Assembly: GCF_036181745.1 (NCBI RefSeq)
Contig: NZ_CP108080.1
Location: 7,133,501-7,197,500 of the forward strand
Reading direction: 5' to 3'
Source of the DNA: Streptomyces sp. NBC_00259
GTDB taxonomy: Bacteria > Actinomycetota > Actinomycetes > Streptomycetales > Streptomycetaceae
DNA length: 64,000 bases
In this document: positions 24,432 through 33,855 of the stretch, one piece after another
Numbering within the stretch: the first letter of the stretch is position 1
Layout: every line of letters begins with the position of its first letter
Notes under the pieces: generated by a model
The model's input: the letters and a program-made list of their open reading frames with translations, nothing else
Told to the model about the DNA's origin: nothing
Databases searched by the model: none
Translations under genes and position numbers: made by a program

Positions 24432-26617
24432 TGTCGCCGTCGCAGGCAGCGGGTTCCGCGGCGGACCCGGACGATCCGGAGGACAGACTCCGGCGGTTCG
24501 CGACGATCTGGAGCCGGGCGATCTTCCCGGTGACGGCCACGTCGCTGACCCGCCCCGAGTTCGAACAGCATCTCCTGCCACTGGCACGGGAGTTGAACGA
24601 GGCGCTGCACGCGCGTCCGTTCGACCCCGTCGCCGCCCAGCGGGTCGGAGCCGCCCTCGTCGACGCCCACTGCACGGATCCGGACTCCCTCAGTCGTACG
24701 CTCGGCGTCGTCGACGCGTATCTGGTCCTGTACTGCGGGGCCGACCAGGAGCCGGCCGAGGACAGCCGCGCCCGCTGCGCCCGGCTGCAGCACGCCCTCG
24801 CCGCCGGCTACGCCCAGGCGCTGCGGGAGCGTACCCTCACCGAGCAGGAGGCCATCGCCCGTTCGGCGCTGGCGGCGCGCAGCGACGCCATGGACGCCCT
24901 GCACGCCACCGAGACCCGCTTCCGCGCGGTGTTCGAGGGAGCGGCCATCGGCATCGGCATCGCCGACCTCGACGGCAACGTGCTGGAGGTCAACGACACC
25001 CTGACCCGGATGTTCGGCGGGCTGGAGCACCATGTGCGCGGCCGCAAGGTCAACGAGTGGGCACACCCGGAGGACCGGCCGCAGACCTGGAACATGTACG
25101 ACGAGCTCGTACGCGGCGAACGCGAGCACTACCGGGTGGAGAAGCCGTTCTTCCGCAACGACGGCACGGTGCTGTGGACCAATCTCACCGTCTCGCTGCT
25201 GCGGGACGCGGAAGGTCTGCCGCAGTACCAGCTGGCGTTGATGGAGGACACCACCGAGCGGCGGCTGCTCAACCTCCGGCTCCGGTACGAGGCGACGCAC
25301 GACGCCCTCACCGGTCTGCCCAACCGCACCCTCTTCTTCGAGCGGCTGGAGAAGGCCCTGGCCGCGGCCGACGGGGCGCGCTTCGGACTCTGCTACCTCG
25401 ATCTCGACGGCTTCAAGGCCATCAACGACAGCCTCGGCCACTCGGCGGGCGACCGGCTGCTCGTCGAGGTCGCCGACCGGCTGCAGAGCTGTGCCACGGC
25501 ACCCGTCGAGATGGTGGCGAGGCTCGGCGGCGACGAGTTCGTGGCCCTGACCACCGGCCGGGACACCCAGCGCGCGGTCCGTGACCTCGCCACCAGGATC
25601 CTCACCGTACTGGCCGCGCCGATCACGCTCGACGGGCGGGAGATCAGGGTCCGCGGCAGCATCGGGATCGTCGAGGGACCCGCGGGCGAGCGGACCTCCG
25701 CCGAGGTGCTGCGGAGCGCCGACATCACGATGTACCGGGCCAAGTCGGCGGGCGGCAACCGGTTCGAGCTCGCAGACCCCGAGGCGGACGCCCGCGCGAT
25801 CACCCGGCACGGGCTGACCACGGCGCTGCCGGCAGCGCTGGAGCGCGGCGAGTTCTTCATCGAGTACCAGCCGTTGGTGCATCTCGGCGACGGCACCGTG
25901 TACGGCGCGGAGGCGCTGGTGCGCTGGTCCCATCCGCAGCACGGCGTCCTCGGGCCCGACCACTTCATCCCGCTCGCCGAACACACCGGGCTGATCGTGC
26001 CGTTGGGCCGCTGGGTGCTCCAGGAGGCCGTAGGGCAGGCCCGGTTCTGGCACGAGCAGGCGAGCCTCGGCGGGCAGGGGGAGCACGGGGCCGCCGCGCG
26101 GCCGCTGCGGATCAACGTCAACCTGTCGCCGACCCAGCTGCACCATCCCGGTCTCGTCGCCGACACGGTCGATGTCCTGGAGCGCTCGGGCCTCGCACCC
26201 GGGGCGCTGTGCCTGGAGGTCACCGAGTCGGCGCTGATCGGCGCGGACGAGGATCTGCTCAAGCCGCTGCGGCAACTCGCCGAGATGGGCGTCGACATAG
26301 CGCTCGACGACTTCGGCACGGGCTACTCGAACCTCGCCAATCTGCGGCGGCTGCCGGTCAGCGTGCTCAAGCTGGACCGCTCCTTCACCCAGGGCATGCA
26401 ACGGCATCCGGCGGATCCGGTCGATCTGAAGATCGTCGAGGGGATCGTCTCGCTGGCACACAGCCTGGAACTGGCCGTGACGGTGGAGGGCGTGGAGACC
26501 GGCGTGCAGGCGGAGCAGCTCCGTGAACTGGGCTGCGACACGGCCCAGGGCTGGTACTACGCCCGCCCTGGCCCGCCGGACCGCCTTCACACCCTGTCCC
26601 TGGCGGACGCGGTGTAG
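24431..26617 (+). CDS. rmdA: PAS-GGDEF-EAL cyclic-di-GMP enzyme (RmdA-like)
   Basis: A 728-residue cytoplasmic protein. An unassigned helical region of about 150 residues comes first, then a PAS/PAC sensor domain at about 160-285 (AVFEGAAIGIGIADLDGNVLEVN). The GGDEF domain (about 290-450) has an intact GGDEF at residue 366. The EAL domain (about 465-720) has EAL near residue 494 in YGAEALVRW, with the loop 6 region DDFGTGYSNL. Both motifs look intact, so synthesis and hydrolysis of c-di-GMP are both possible. Architecture and neighbours match RmdA (SCO0928), which was described as a phosphodiesterase affecting Streptomyces development. The start is ATG 24431; a GTG sits one codon earlier. The TAG stop lies inside the arm of an inverted-repeat element. 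Confidence 0.88.
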   Translation: MSPSQAAGSAADPDDPEDRLRRFATIWSRAIFPVTATSLTRPEFEQHLLPLARELNEALHARPFDPVAAQRVGAALVDAHCTDPDSLSRTLGVVDAYLVLYCGADQEPAEDSRARCARLQHALAAGYAQALRERTLTEQEAIARSALAARSDAMDALHATETRFRAVFEGAAIGIGIADLDGNVLEVNDTLTRMFGGLEHHVRGRKVNEWAHPEDRPQTWNMYDELVRGEREHYRVEKPFFRNDGTVLWTNLTVSLLRDAEGLPQYQLALMEDTTERRLLNLRLRYEATHDALTGLPNRTLFFERLEKALAAADGARFGLCYLDLDGFKAINDSLGHSAGDRLLVEVADRLQSCATAPVEMVARLGGDEFVALTTGRDTQRAVRDLATRILTVLAAPITLDGREIRVRGSIGIVEGPAGERTSAEVLRSADITMYRAKSAGGNRFELADPEADARAITRHGLTTALPAALERGEFFIEYQPLVHLGDGTVYGAEALVRWSHPQHGVLGPDHFIPLAEHTGLIVPLGRWVLQEAVGQARFWHEQASLGGQGEHGAAARPLRINVNLSPTQLHHPGLVADTVDVLERSGLAPGALCLEVTESALIGADEDLLKPLRQLAEMGVDIALDDFGTGYSNLANLRRLPVSVLKLDRSFTQGMQRHPADPVDLKIVEGIVSLAHSLELAVTVEGVETGVQAEQLRELGCDTAQGWYYARPGPPDRLHTLSLADAV

Positions 26618-26811
26618 GGGGTGTCCGGTGGGTCTTGCTGGGCTCGCGGCGTCATGCGACTCCGTCTCCGGCGTTGTCGTCGGGCGCCAACTCCCCCGTA
26701 GCCCTCCGGGCACGGGAGGTACCCCCACCGCGTTGTCTTCCTCCTCCGCCTTGGATCCGAAGCCGCATGACGCCGCTCACTGATCCGGCCTGACCCACCG
26801 GACACCCCCTA
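26615..26811. mobile_element. MITE-like inverted-repeat element overlapping the rmdA stop codon
   Basis: Perfect 20-bp terminal inverted repeats, TAGGGGGTGTCCGGTGGGTC at 26615-26634 and its complement at 26792-26811, bound a 197-bp segment without coding content. Inner parts of the arms are also partly complementary (CGGCGTCATGCG on the left, its complement on the right). The whole can fold into one long hairpin. The shape is that of a non-autonomous MITE or a large terminator. The rmdA TAG stop codon is the first three bases of the left arm. TAGCCCTCCGGGC occurs twice, once inside and once just at the right edge. The rest of the gap up to 26957 is GC-rich and palindromic, without a gene. Confidence 0.6.
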
Positions 26812-26957
26812 GCCCTCCGGGCGTGGGGACGATCGATGCTCCGGCCCCGGGCGGGTCAGCGGCTCGCCCGGCCTGCGTCCGGCCCCCGGCCGTGGCCGGC
26901 CCTGGCGGCGCTCGCGTGCGAGCGCGGGGGCCCGAGGGCCGGCCCCGTACGCGTTCG

Positions 26958-27854
26958 TCAGGCGTCCGGGGCCGGCGTGCGGGTGCGCAGCAGCATCCGC
27001 TGGAGTTCGCGTGCCGCGCGCGGGGGCGCGACGTCACTGCGGTGTGCCAGCGCGATCGTGCGCCGCAGCCCCGGCCGCGCCAAGGCCGTCACGCGCAGGT
27101 CGCGGCCCGCCCGCGCCGCCACCATGCGCGGTACCACCGCCAGCCCCAGCCCCGCCCGCACGAACCCCAGCACCGCGTCCATCTCACCGCCCTCCACGGT
27201 GAAGGCCGGCTCGAACCCCGCCGCCCGGCACGCCGCCACCGTCAGGTCCCGCAGGTCGTACCCGTGGCGGAACATCACCAGCGGCTCGCCTTCCAGGTCC
27301 GCGATCCGCACCGGCCGGCGCGGCGCGGGCGCGGCCGCCGACGAGACGACGACCAGGTCCTCCTGAAGCAGTTCCACCGTCGTCAGCGCCGGCGACGGCG
27401 TCGGCAGCGGCAGCACCACCAGCGCCAGGTCGAGCGCGCCGCGCGCGAGCTCCCGTACGAGATCGTGCGAGCCGCTCTCCTCGATCAGCAGCTCGATCCC
27501 GGGGTGCAGATCATGGAACGCGCGCAGCACGTCGGGCAGCAGCCCCGTGCACACGCTCGGCGTCGCTCCGAGCCTGATCCGCCCGCGCCGCAGCTGCGCC
27601 AGCTCCTGCACCTCGTGCCTGGCCGTGTCCGCGTCCGCGAGGATCCGCCGGGCCAGCGGCAGCAGGGTCTCGCCGGCGTCCGTGAGCGCGACATTGCCGC
27701 GCGCCCGGCTGAACAGCTCCGCCCCCAGCTCCTTCTCCAGCGCCCTGATCTGCTGCGACAGCGACGGCTGCGAGACGTGCACCCGCTCCGCGGCCTGCGT
27801 GAAGTGCAGGGTCTCGGCCACGGCCACGAAGTACACGAGCTGCTGGAACTGCAT
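26958..27854 (-). CDS. LysR-family transcriptional regulator
   Basis: A 298-residue regulator. The N-terminal winged helix reads FQQLVYFVAVAETLHFTQAAERVHVSQPSLSQQIRALEKELG; the LysR substrate-binding domain fills residues 90-295. It is divergent from the sdhCAB operon with about 70 bases between starts, the usual layout for a LysR protein controlling the divergent operon. The start ATG 27854 is preferred over GTG 27860 because TAGGCT lies exactly six bases upstream of the ATG and no ribosome binding site is present, suggesting a leaderless mRNA. An SCO0925-like LysR gene beside sdh is consistent with S. coelicolor gene order. The effector is unknown. Confidence 0.92.
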   Translation of the reverse strand: MQFQQLVYFVAVAETLHFTQAAERVHVSQPSLSQQIRALEKELGAELFSRARGNVALTDAGETLLPLARRILADADTARHEVQELAQLRRGRIRLGATPSVCTGLLPDVLRAFHDLHPGIELLIEESGSHDLVRELARGALDLALVVLPLPTPSPALTTVELLQEDLVVVSSAAAPAPRRPVRIADLEGEPLVMFRHGYDLRDLTVAACRAAGFEPAFTVEGGEMDAVLGFVRAGLGLAVVPRMVAARAGRDLRVTALARPGLRRTIALAHRSDVAPPRAARELQRMLLRTRTPAPDA

Positions 27855-27926
27855 AGGCACAGCCTATCGATATGAGCCGGACCATGTCTTGGACCTGTCG
27901 CCACTACCGGCCCTAGCGTCTGGTCC
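27855..27926. promoter_or_regulatory. Divergent leaderless promoters, LysR / sdhC
   Basis: On the minus strand TAGGCT (27866-27861) stands six bases before ATG 27854. On the plus strand TAGCGT (27914-27919) stands seven bases before ATG 27927. Between them CTATCGATATG gives an AT-rich, partly palindromic site that could serve as a LysR (T-N11-A type) operator. Confidence 0.5.
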
Positions 27927-28631
27927 ATGGCTCTGGCAACGCGGACGGACCGACGACCGTCCATGACCCGCACCCTGTGGGGATCGACCGTCGGCAAGAA
28001 AACGGTCATGGCCGTGACCGGCCTGATCATGCTCGGCTACCTGGTCGTCCACATGCTGGGCAACCTCAAGATCTTCTTCGGCTCCGACGAATTCAACGGC
28101 TACGCCCACTGGCTCCGGACCCTCGGAGAGCCCTTCCTCCACTACGAGTGGGCCCTCTGGATCTTCCGCGTCGTGCTGCTCGCCGCCGTCGTACTGCACG
28201 CGGTGTCGGCGTACCAGCTCAGCCGCCGCGACATCAGGGCGCGCCCCGCCGCCTACGTCCACAAGCGGCGCCGCGCGAGCTACGCCACCCGCACCATGCG
28301 CTGGGGCGGCATCATCCTCGGGCTGTTCATCGTCTGGCACCTGCTGGACCTGACCACGCTCACCGTCAACGAGAACGCCCAGCACGGCCGGCCGTACGAG
28401 AACGTCGTCGCGACCTTCTCCACCCCCTACGGCAACGCCATCTACCTCACCGCGATGCTCGCCCTCGGCCTGCACATCCGCCACGGCTTCTGGAGCGCCG
28501 CCCAGACCCTCGGCGCGGGCAACGCACGGCGCGAGCGCGCCCTCAAGACCACCGCCAACGCCCTCGCGCTGGTACTGACGCTGGGTTTCATCGCGGTGCC
28601 CGTCGCCGTCATGACCGGAATGGTGAAGTGA
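27927..28631 (+). CDS. sdhC: Succinate dehydrogenase / fumarate reductase cytochrome b subunit
   Basis: A 234-residue membrane subunit of the b558 type. Five predicted helices include VMAVTGLIMLGYLVVHMLGNL, FRVVLLAAVVLHAVSAYQL, GGIILGLFIVWHLLDL and AIYLTAMLALGLHIRHGFWSA. The His residues in those helices (VVHML, VLHAV, VWHLL, GLHIRHG) are the expected haem ligands. It anchors the SdhAB head and passes electrons to or from menaquinone. It starts seven bases after a TAGCGT -10 element, suggesting a leaderless message. sdhA begins two bases after its stop. Many streptomycetes have two sdh loci; this single-cytochrome three-gene type corresponds to the SCO0922-0924 set. Confidence 0.93.
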   Translation: MALATRTDRRPSMTRTLWGSTVGKKTVMAVTGLIMLGYLVVHMLGNLKIFFGSDEFNGYAHWLRTLGEPFLHYEWALWIFRVVLLAAVVLHAVSAYQLSRRDIRARPAAYVHKRRRASYATRTMRWGGIILGLFIVWHLLDLTTLTVNENAQHGRPYENVVATFSTPYGNAIYLTAMLALGLHIRHGFWSAAQTLGAGNARRERALKTTANALALVLTLGFIAVPVAVMTGMVK

Positions 28632-28632
28632 C

Positions 28633-30575
<1,943 letters not shown>

Positions 30576-30579
<4 letters not shown>

Positions 30580-31322
30580 AGCTCAGACTGCGCGTCTGGC
30601 GCCAGCAGAACGCCGACACCCCCGGTGCCATGGCCACCTACGAGGTGGACGGGATCTCGCAGGACATGTCGTTCCTGGAGATGCTCGACACCCTCAACGA
30701 GGAACTCATCCTGCGCGGTGAGGACCCCGTCGCCTTCGACCACGACTGCCGCGAGGGCATCTGCGGTGCCTGCTCGCTCGTCATCAACGGCGACGCGCAC
30801 GGCCCCGAGCGCACCACCACCTGCCAGCTCCACATGCGGTCGTTCCAGGACGGTGACACGATCGACGTCGAGCCGTGGCGTGCCTCCGCCTTCCCGGTGG
30901 TGAAGGACCTGGTCGTGGACCGCTCGGCCTTCGACCGGATCATCCAGGCCGGCGGCTACATCTCGGTGCCGACCGGCGCCGCCCCCGAGGCCCACGCGAC
31001 CCCGGTCCCCAAGGCCGACGCCGACACCGCCTTCGAACACGCCGAGTGCATCGGCTGCGGCGCGTGCGTCGCGGCCTGCCCCAACGGCTCGGCGATGCTC
31101 TTCACCTCGGCGAAGATCAACCACCTCAACGTGCTGCCGCAGGGCGCCCCCGAGCGCGAGACCCGGGTGCTCGACATGGTCGCGGCCATGGACGAGGAGG
31201 GCTTCGGCGGCTGCACCCTGACCGGTGAGTGCGCCACCGCGTGCCCCAAGGGCATCCCGCTGCCGTCCATCGCGGCGATGAACCGGGAATGGCTGCGGGC
31301 GACGCGCAAGGTCAACCGGTAG
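30576..31322 (+). CDS. sdhB: Succinate dehydrogenase / fumarate reductase iron-sulfur subunit
   Basis: A 248-residue protein with the full cluster set. The N-terminal plant-type [2Fe-2S] ligands are in CREGICGACSLVIN with the fourth Cys in TTTCQLH. The C-terminal ferredoxin-like half has CIGCGACVAACPNG and CTLTGECATACPKGIPL for the [4Fe-4S] and [3Fe-4S] centres. It links the flavin of SdhA to the cytochrome. The ATGA overlap with sdhA shows translational coupling. After the stop come two direct copies of a 21-bp GC-rich sequence (31349-31369, 31373-31393) but no clear simple hairpin. Confidence 0.95.
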
Positions 31323-31348
31323 GGCCGACGAGGAGCCGGCCGGCCCCC

Positions 31349-31393
31349 GGACGCCGGAGCCGGCGGGTCTGCGGACGCCGGAGCCGGCGGGTC
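31349..31393. repeat. Two direct copies of a 21-bp GC-rich sequence
   Basis: GGACGCCGGAGCCGGCGGGTC occurs at 31349-31369 and again at 31373-31393, three bases apart, between the convergent stops of sdhB and the enoyl-CoA hydratase. Each copy contains the inverted repeat CGCCGGAGCCGGCG and may act as a terminator. Confidence 0.75.
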
Positions 31394-31412
31394 CGGTCGC
31401 CGGGATGTGTCG

Positions 31413-32192
31413 TCACGTGAACGACCCGTGGCGGCCCGCGCCGTCCGCGAAGCGTTCCGCGCCCTCCTGGGTCTCCCCGGCGGTGAGCGGGACCAGGCCG
31501 TGCCGGTACTCGCCGGCCAGCGCGTCCGCTTCGGTCAAGCCGTGCTGTTCGCGTACGGAGAGCCGGTCGTGACGGAGACACAGTTGCGGGAACGCGGCGA
31601 TCTCCCGGGCGAGTCGCTCGGCGGCCCGGCGGGCGTCGCCGGTCGGCACCAGCCGGTTGGCGAGCCCGATGTCGAGCGCCTCGGCGGCCGGGACGGGCCG
31701 GCCGGTGAGAATCATGTCCATGGCGCGGCTCTCGCCGATCAGCCGCGGCAGTCTCACCGTGCCGCCGTCGATCAGCGGTACGCCCCAGCGCCGGCAGAAC
31801 ACCCCGAAGACCGCGTCCTGTTCGGCGACCCGCAGATCGCACCAGAGCGCGAGTTCCAGTCCGCCGGCCACCGCATGCCCGGAGACCGCGGCGATGACGG
31901 GCTTGGTCAGCCGCATCCGGGTGGGACCCATCGGCCCGTCGCCGTCGGCGGTGACCTTGTTTCCGCGCTCGGTGCCGATGCCCTTGAGGTCGGCGCCCGC
32001 GCAGAACGTACCGCCCTCGCCCCACAGCACCGCGACCGCCGCCTCCTCGTCCGCCTCGAAGCGGCGGAACGCGTCCGCGAGCAGGGCGGCCGTCGGGCCG
32101 TCGACCGCGTTGCGCACCTCGGGGCGGCTGAGGACCACCGTGAGCACGGGGCCGTCACGTTCGGTCCGTACGGCTGGACTGTCGTCGTTCAT
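31413..32192 (-). CDS. Enoyl-CoA hydratase/isomerase family protein
   Basis: A 259-residue crotonase-fold protein. The oxyanion-hole motifs are FCAGADLKGIG (about residue 62) and AAVSGHAVAGGLELALWCDLRVAE (about 105). The catalytic Glu position of true hydratases (GGLELALWCD) keeps its Glu, and a second acidic position falls in the FGVFCRRWGVPLIDGGTVRLPRLIG stretch. The family hydrates 2-enoyl-CoA in fatty-acid or amino-acid breakdown, but members also do isomerisation and other CoA chemistry. The start ATG 32192 has a GGAGGG ribosome binding site about six bases upstream. It is single and convergent with sdhB. Confidence 0.88.
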   Translation of the reverse strand: MNDDSPAVRTERDGPVLTVVLSRPEVRNAVDGPTAALLADAFRRFEADEEAAVAVLWGEGGTFCAGADLKGIGTERGNKVTADGDGPMGPTRMRLTKPVIAAVSGHAVAGGLELALWCDLRVAEQDAVFGVFCRRWGVPLIDGGTVRLPRLIGESRAMDMILTGRPVPAAEALDIGLANRLVPTGDARRAAERLAREIAAFPQLCLRHDRLSVREQHGLTEADALAGEYRHGLVPLTAGETQEGAERFADGAGRHGSFT

Positions 32193-32563
32193 CGTTCGCC
32201 CTCCTCGGTGACCGGCCTGGCACGGGACATGGTCGCGCGACCAGGCGGCCGACGCTGCCCTTGGCATATGTTCAGGCCAGATTCTCCCTGTGACGCCCGG
32301 CACGCACGACACGCACATTGTGAAGATCTTTCACGTGATCGTCACATTCGGGCCCGGACTTCACGTTCGGAGGTCCGGGGGAGTGCGCGGACCGCAAGAT
32401 CGGCCTTGTTCAACTCTGCACTGTGTGTGGCGACATGTCCGTATGGCGGCCAACCCGTTCCCGGCGATTTCTGCCCATTGCCGACCGGGCGGTAGGCATG
32501 GCGACGGCGGTACCGACCGACCAGCGGAACCGCCGTACGACCACATCCACTTGGGGGTAACGC
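32193..32563. other. 371-base divergent region before melC1, with a CRP-like inverted repeat
   Basis: No gene is seen. At 32319-32346 TGTGA and TCACA bracket a nested near-palindrome GTGAAGATCTTTCAC (32320-32334), the only AT-richer patch of the region and a plausible operator. The stretch before melC1 (about 32400-32450) is also relatively AT-rich (TTGTTCAACTCTGCACTGTG) and may hold the mel promoter. A GGGGG ribosome binding site sits before the melC1 ATG. Confidence 0.5.
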
Positions 32564-32989
32564 ATGTCCGGAATCACCCGCCGCCAGGCCCTGGGCGCGG
32601 CCGCCGGTGCCGCCACGGGCCTCGCCGTCGCCGGTGCCGCCTACGGCGGCGCGGCACAGGCCGCGGCCGATCCGCAGAACGAGCCCGGTACGCCCGGCTC
32701 CTTCGACGAGGTCTACAAGGGCCGCCGTATACAGGGTGGGCCGTCGCACGACGGCGGCCACGGAGGCGGTCATGGGGGCGGCAACGGAGGCGGCGGCGAC
32801 CACGGAGGCCACGGCGGCGGCTACACCGTCCGCATAGACGGCCAGGAGCTCCACGTCATGCGCAACGCGGACGGCACCTGGATCAGCGTGATCAACCACT
32901 ACGAGCCGCAGGCCACGCCACGCGCCCTGGCCCGCGCCGCCGTCACCGAACTCCAGGGCGCCGCCCTCGTCCCGCTCGCCCTCGTCTGA
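32564..32989 (+). CDS. melC1: Tyrosinase co-factor / copper chaperone MelC1
   Basis: A 141-residue secreted helper of tyrosinase. It starts with a Tat-type signal (SGITRRQALGAAAGAATGLAVAGAAYGGAAQAAA). The family core (GSFDEVYKGRRIQG ... YTVRIDGQELHVMRNADGTWISVINHYEPQATPRALARAAV) is present, including the Tyr of NHYEP-type loops that plugs the tyrosinase active site. Between the two halves is a His/Gly insertion (GGHGGGHGGGNGGGGDHGGHGGG). MelC1 forms a complex with MelC2, delivers copper and carries it through the Tat pathway. melC2 starts 18 bases downstream. His-containing linkers of this kind occur in some Streptomyces MelC1 proteins, but this one is long. Confidence 0.94.
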   Translation: MSGITRRQALGAAAGAATGLAVAGAAYGGAAQAAADPQNEPGTPGSFDEVYKGRRIQGGPSHDGGHGGGHGGGNGGGGDHGGHGGGYTVRIDGQELHVMRNADGTWISVINHYEPQATPRALARAAVTELQGAALVPLALV

Positions 32990-33006
32990 TCCGGAGCACC
33001 ACCGCC

Positions 33007-33834
33007 ATGACCATACGCAAGAACCAGGCCCAGCTCAGCGCCGACGAGAAGCGACGCTTCGTCAACGCCCTCCTCGCCCTCAAGCGCAACGGGCAGTACG
33101 ACACCTTCGTCACCACCCACAACGCCTTCATCATGAGCGACACGGACACCAGCGACCGCGTGGGCCACCGCTCGCCGTCGTTCCTGCCGTGGCACCGCAG
33201 ATTCCTCATCCAGTTCGAGCAGGCCCTGCAGTCCGTGGACCCGACCGTGGCACTCCCGTACTGGGACTGGACCGCCGACCGCACCACCGCCTCCTCGCTC
33301 TGGGCCGCCGACTTCCTCGGTGGCACCGGCCGCGCCCGGGACGGACAGGTCATGGACGGCCCCTTCGCGGCCGCCTCAGGAGGCTGGAACATCAACGTCC
33401 GCGTCGACGGCCGCGGTTACCTCCGGCGCGCCCTCGGCTCCGGCGGGCGGCAGCTCCCGACGAAGGCCGAGACCGACTCCGTCCTCGCCATGTCCACCTA
33501 CGACGCACCGCCGTGGAACAGCGCCTCGGACGGCTTCCGCAACCACCTCGAAGGGTGGCGCGGGGTCAATCTGCACAACCGTGTGCACGTCTGGGTCGGC
33601 GGCCAGATGGCGACCGGAGTCTCCCCGAACGACCCGGTGTTCTGGCTCCACCACGCGTTCATCGACAAGCTCTGGGCCCAGTGGCAGCAGCGCCACCCCG
33701 CCTCCCCGTACCTCCCGGCCGCCGGCACACCCGACGTCGTGGACCTGCGCGACACCATGCGCCCGTGGAACGACGTGACACCGGCGGACATGCTGGACCA
33801 CACGCCGCACTACACGTACGACACGGCCGCCTGA
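33007..33834 (+). CDS. melC2: Tyrosinase MelC2
   Basis: A 275-residue type 3 copper monooxygenase that oxidises tyrosine to DOPAquinone on the way to melanin. CuA ligands are His38 (VTTHNAF), His54 (VGHRSPSF) and His63 (LPWHRRFL). CuB ligands are the two His of NLHNRVHVW (about 190 and 194) and the first His of FWLHHAFID (about 216). The sequence has no signal peptide of its own and is exported with MelC1. The start at 33007 sits 18 bases after melC1, with GGAGC as ribosome binding site. All six ligands are present, so it should be active. Confidence 0.96.
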   Translation: MTIRKNQAQLSADEKRRFVNALLALKRNGQYDTFVTTHNAFIMSDTDTSDRVGHRSPSFLPWHRRFLIQFEQALQSVDPTVALPYWDWTADRTTASSLWAADFLGGTGRARDGQVMDGPFAAASGGWNINVRVDGRGYLRRALGSGGRQLPTKAETDSVLAMSTYDAPPWNSASDGFRNHLEGWRGVNLHNRVHVWVGGQMATGVSPNDPVFWLHHAFIDKLWAQWQQRHPASPYLPAAGTPDVVDLRDTMRPWNDVTPADMLDHTPHYTYDTAA

Positions 33835-33855
33835 CCCACCACGGGACCCGCGCCG

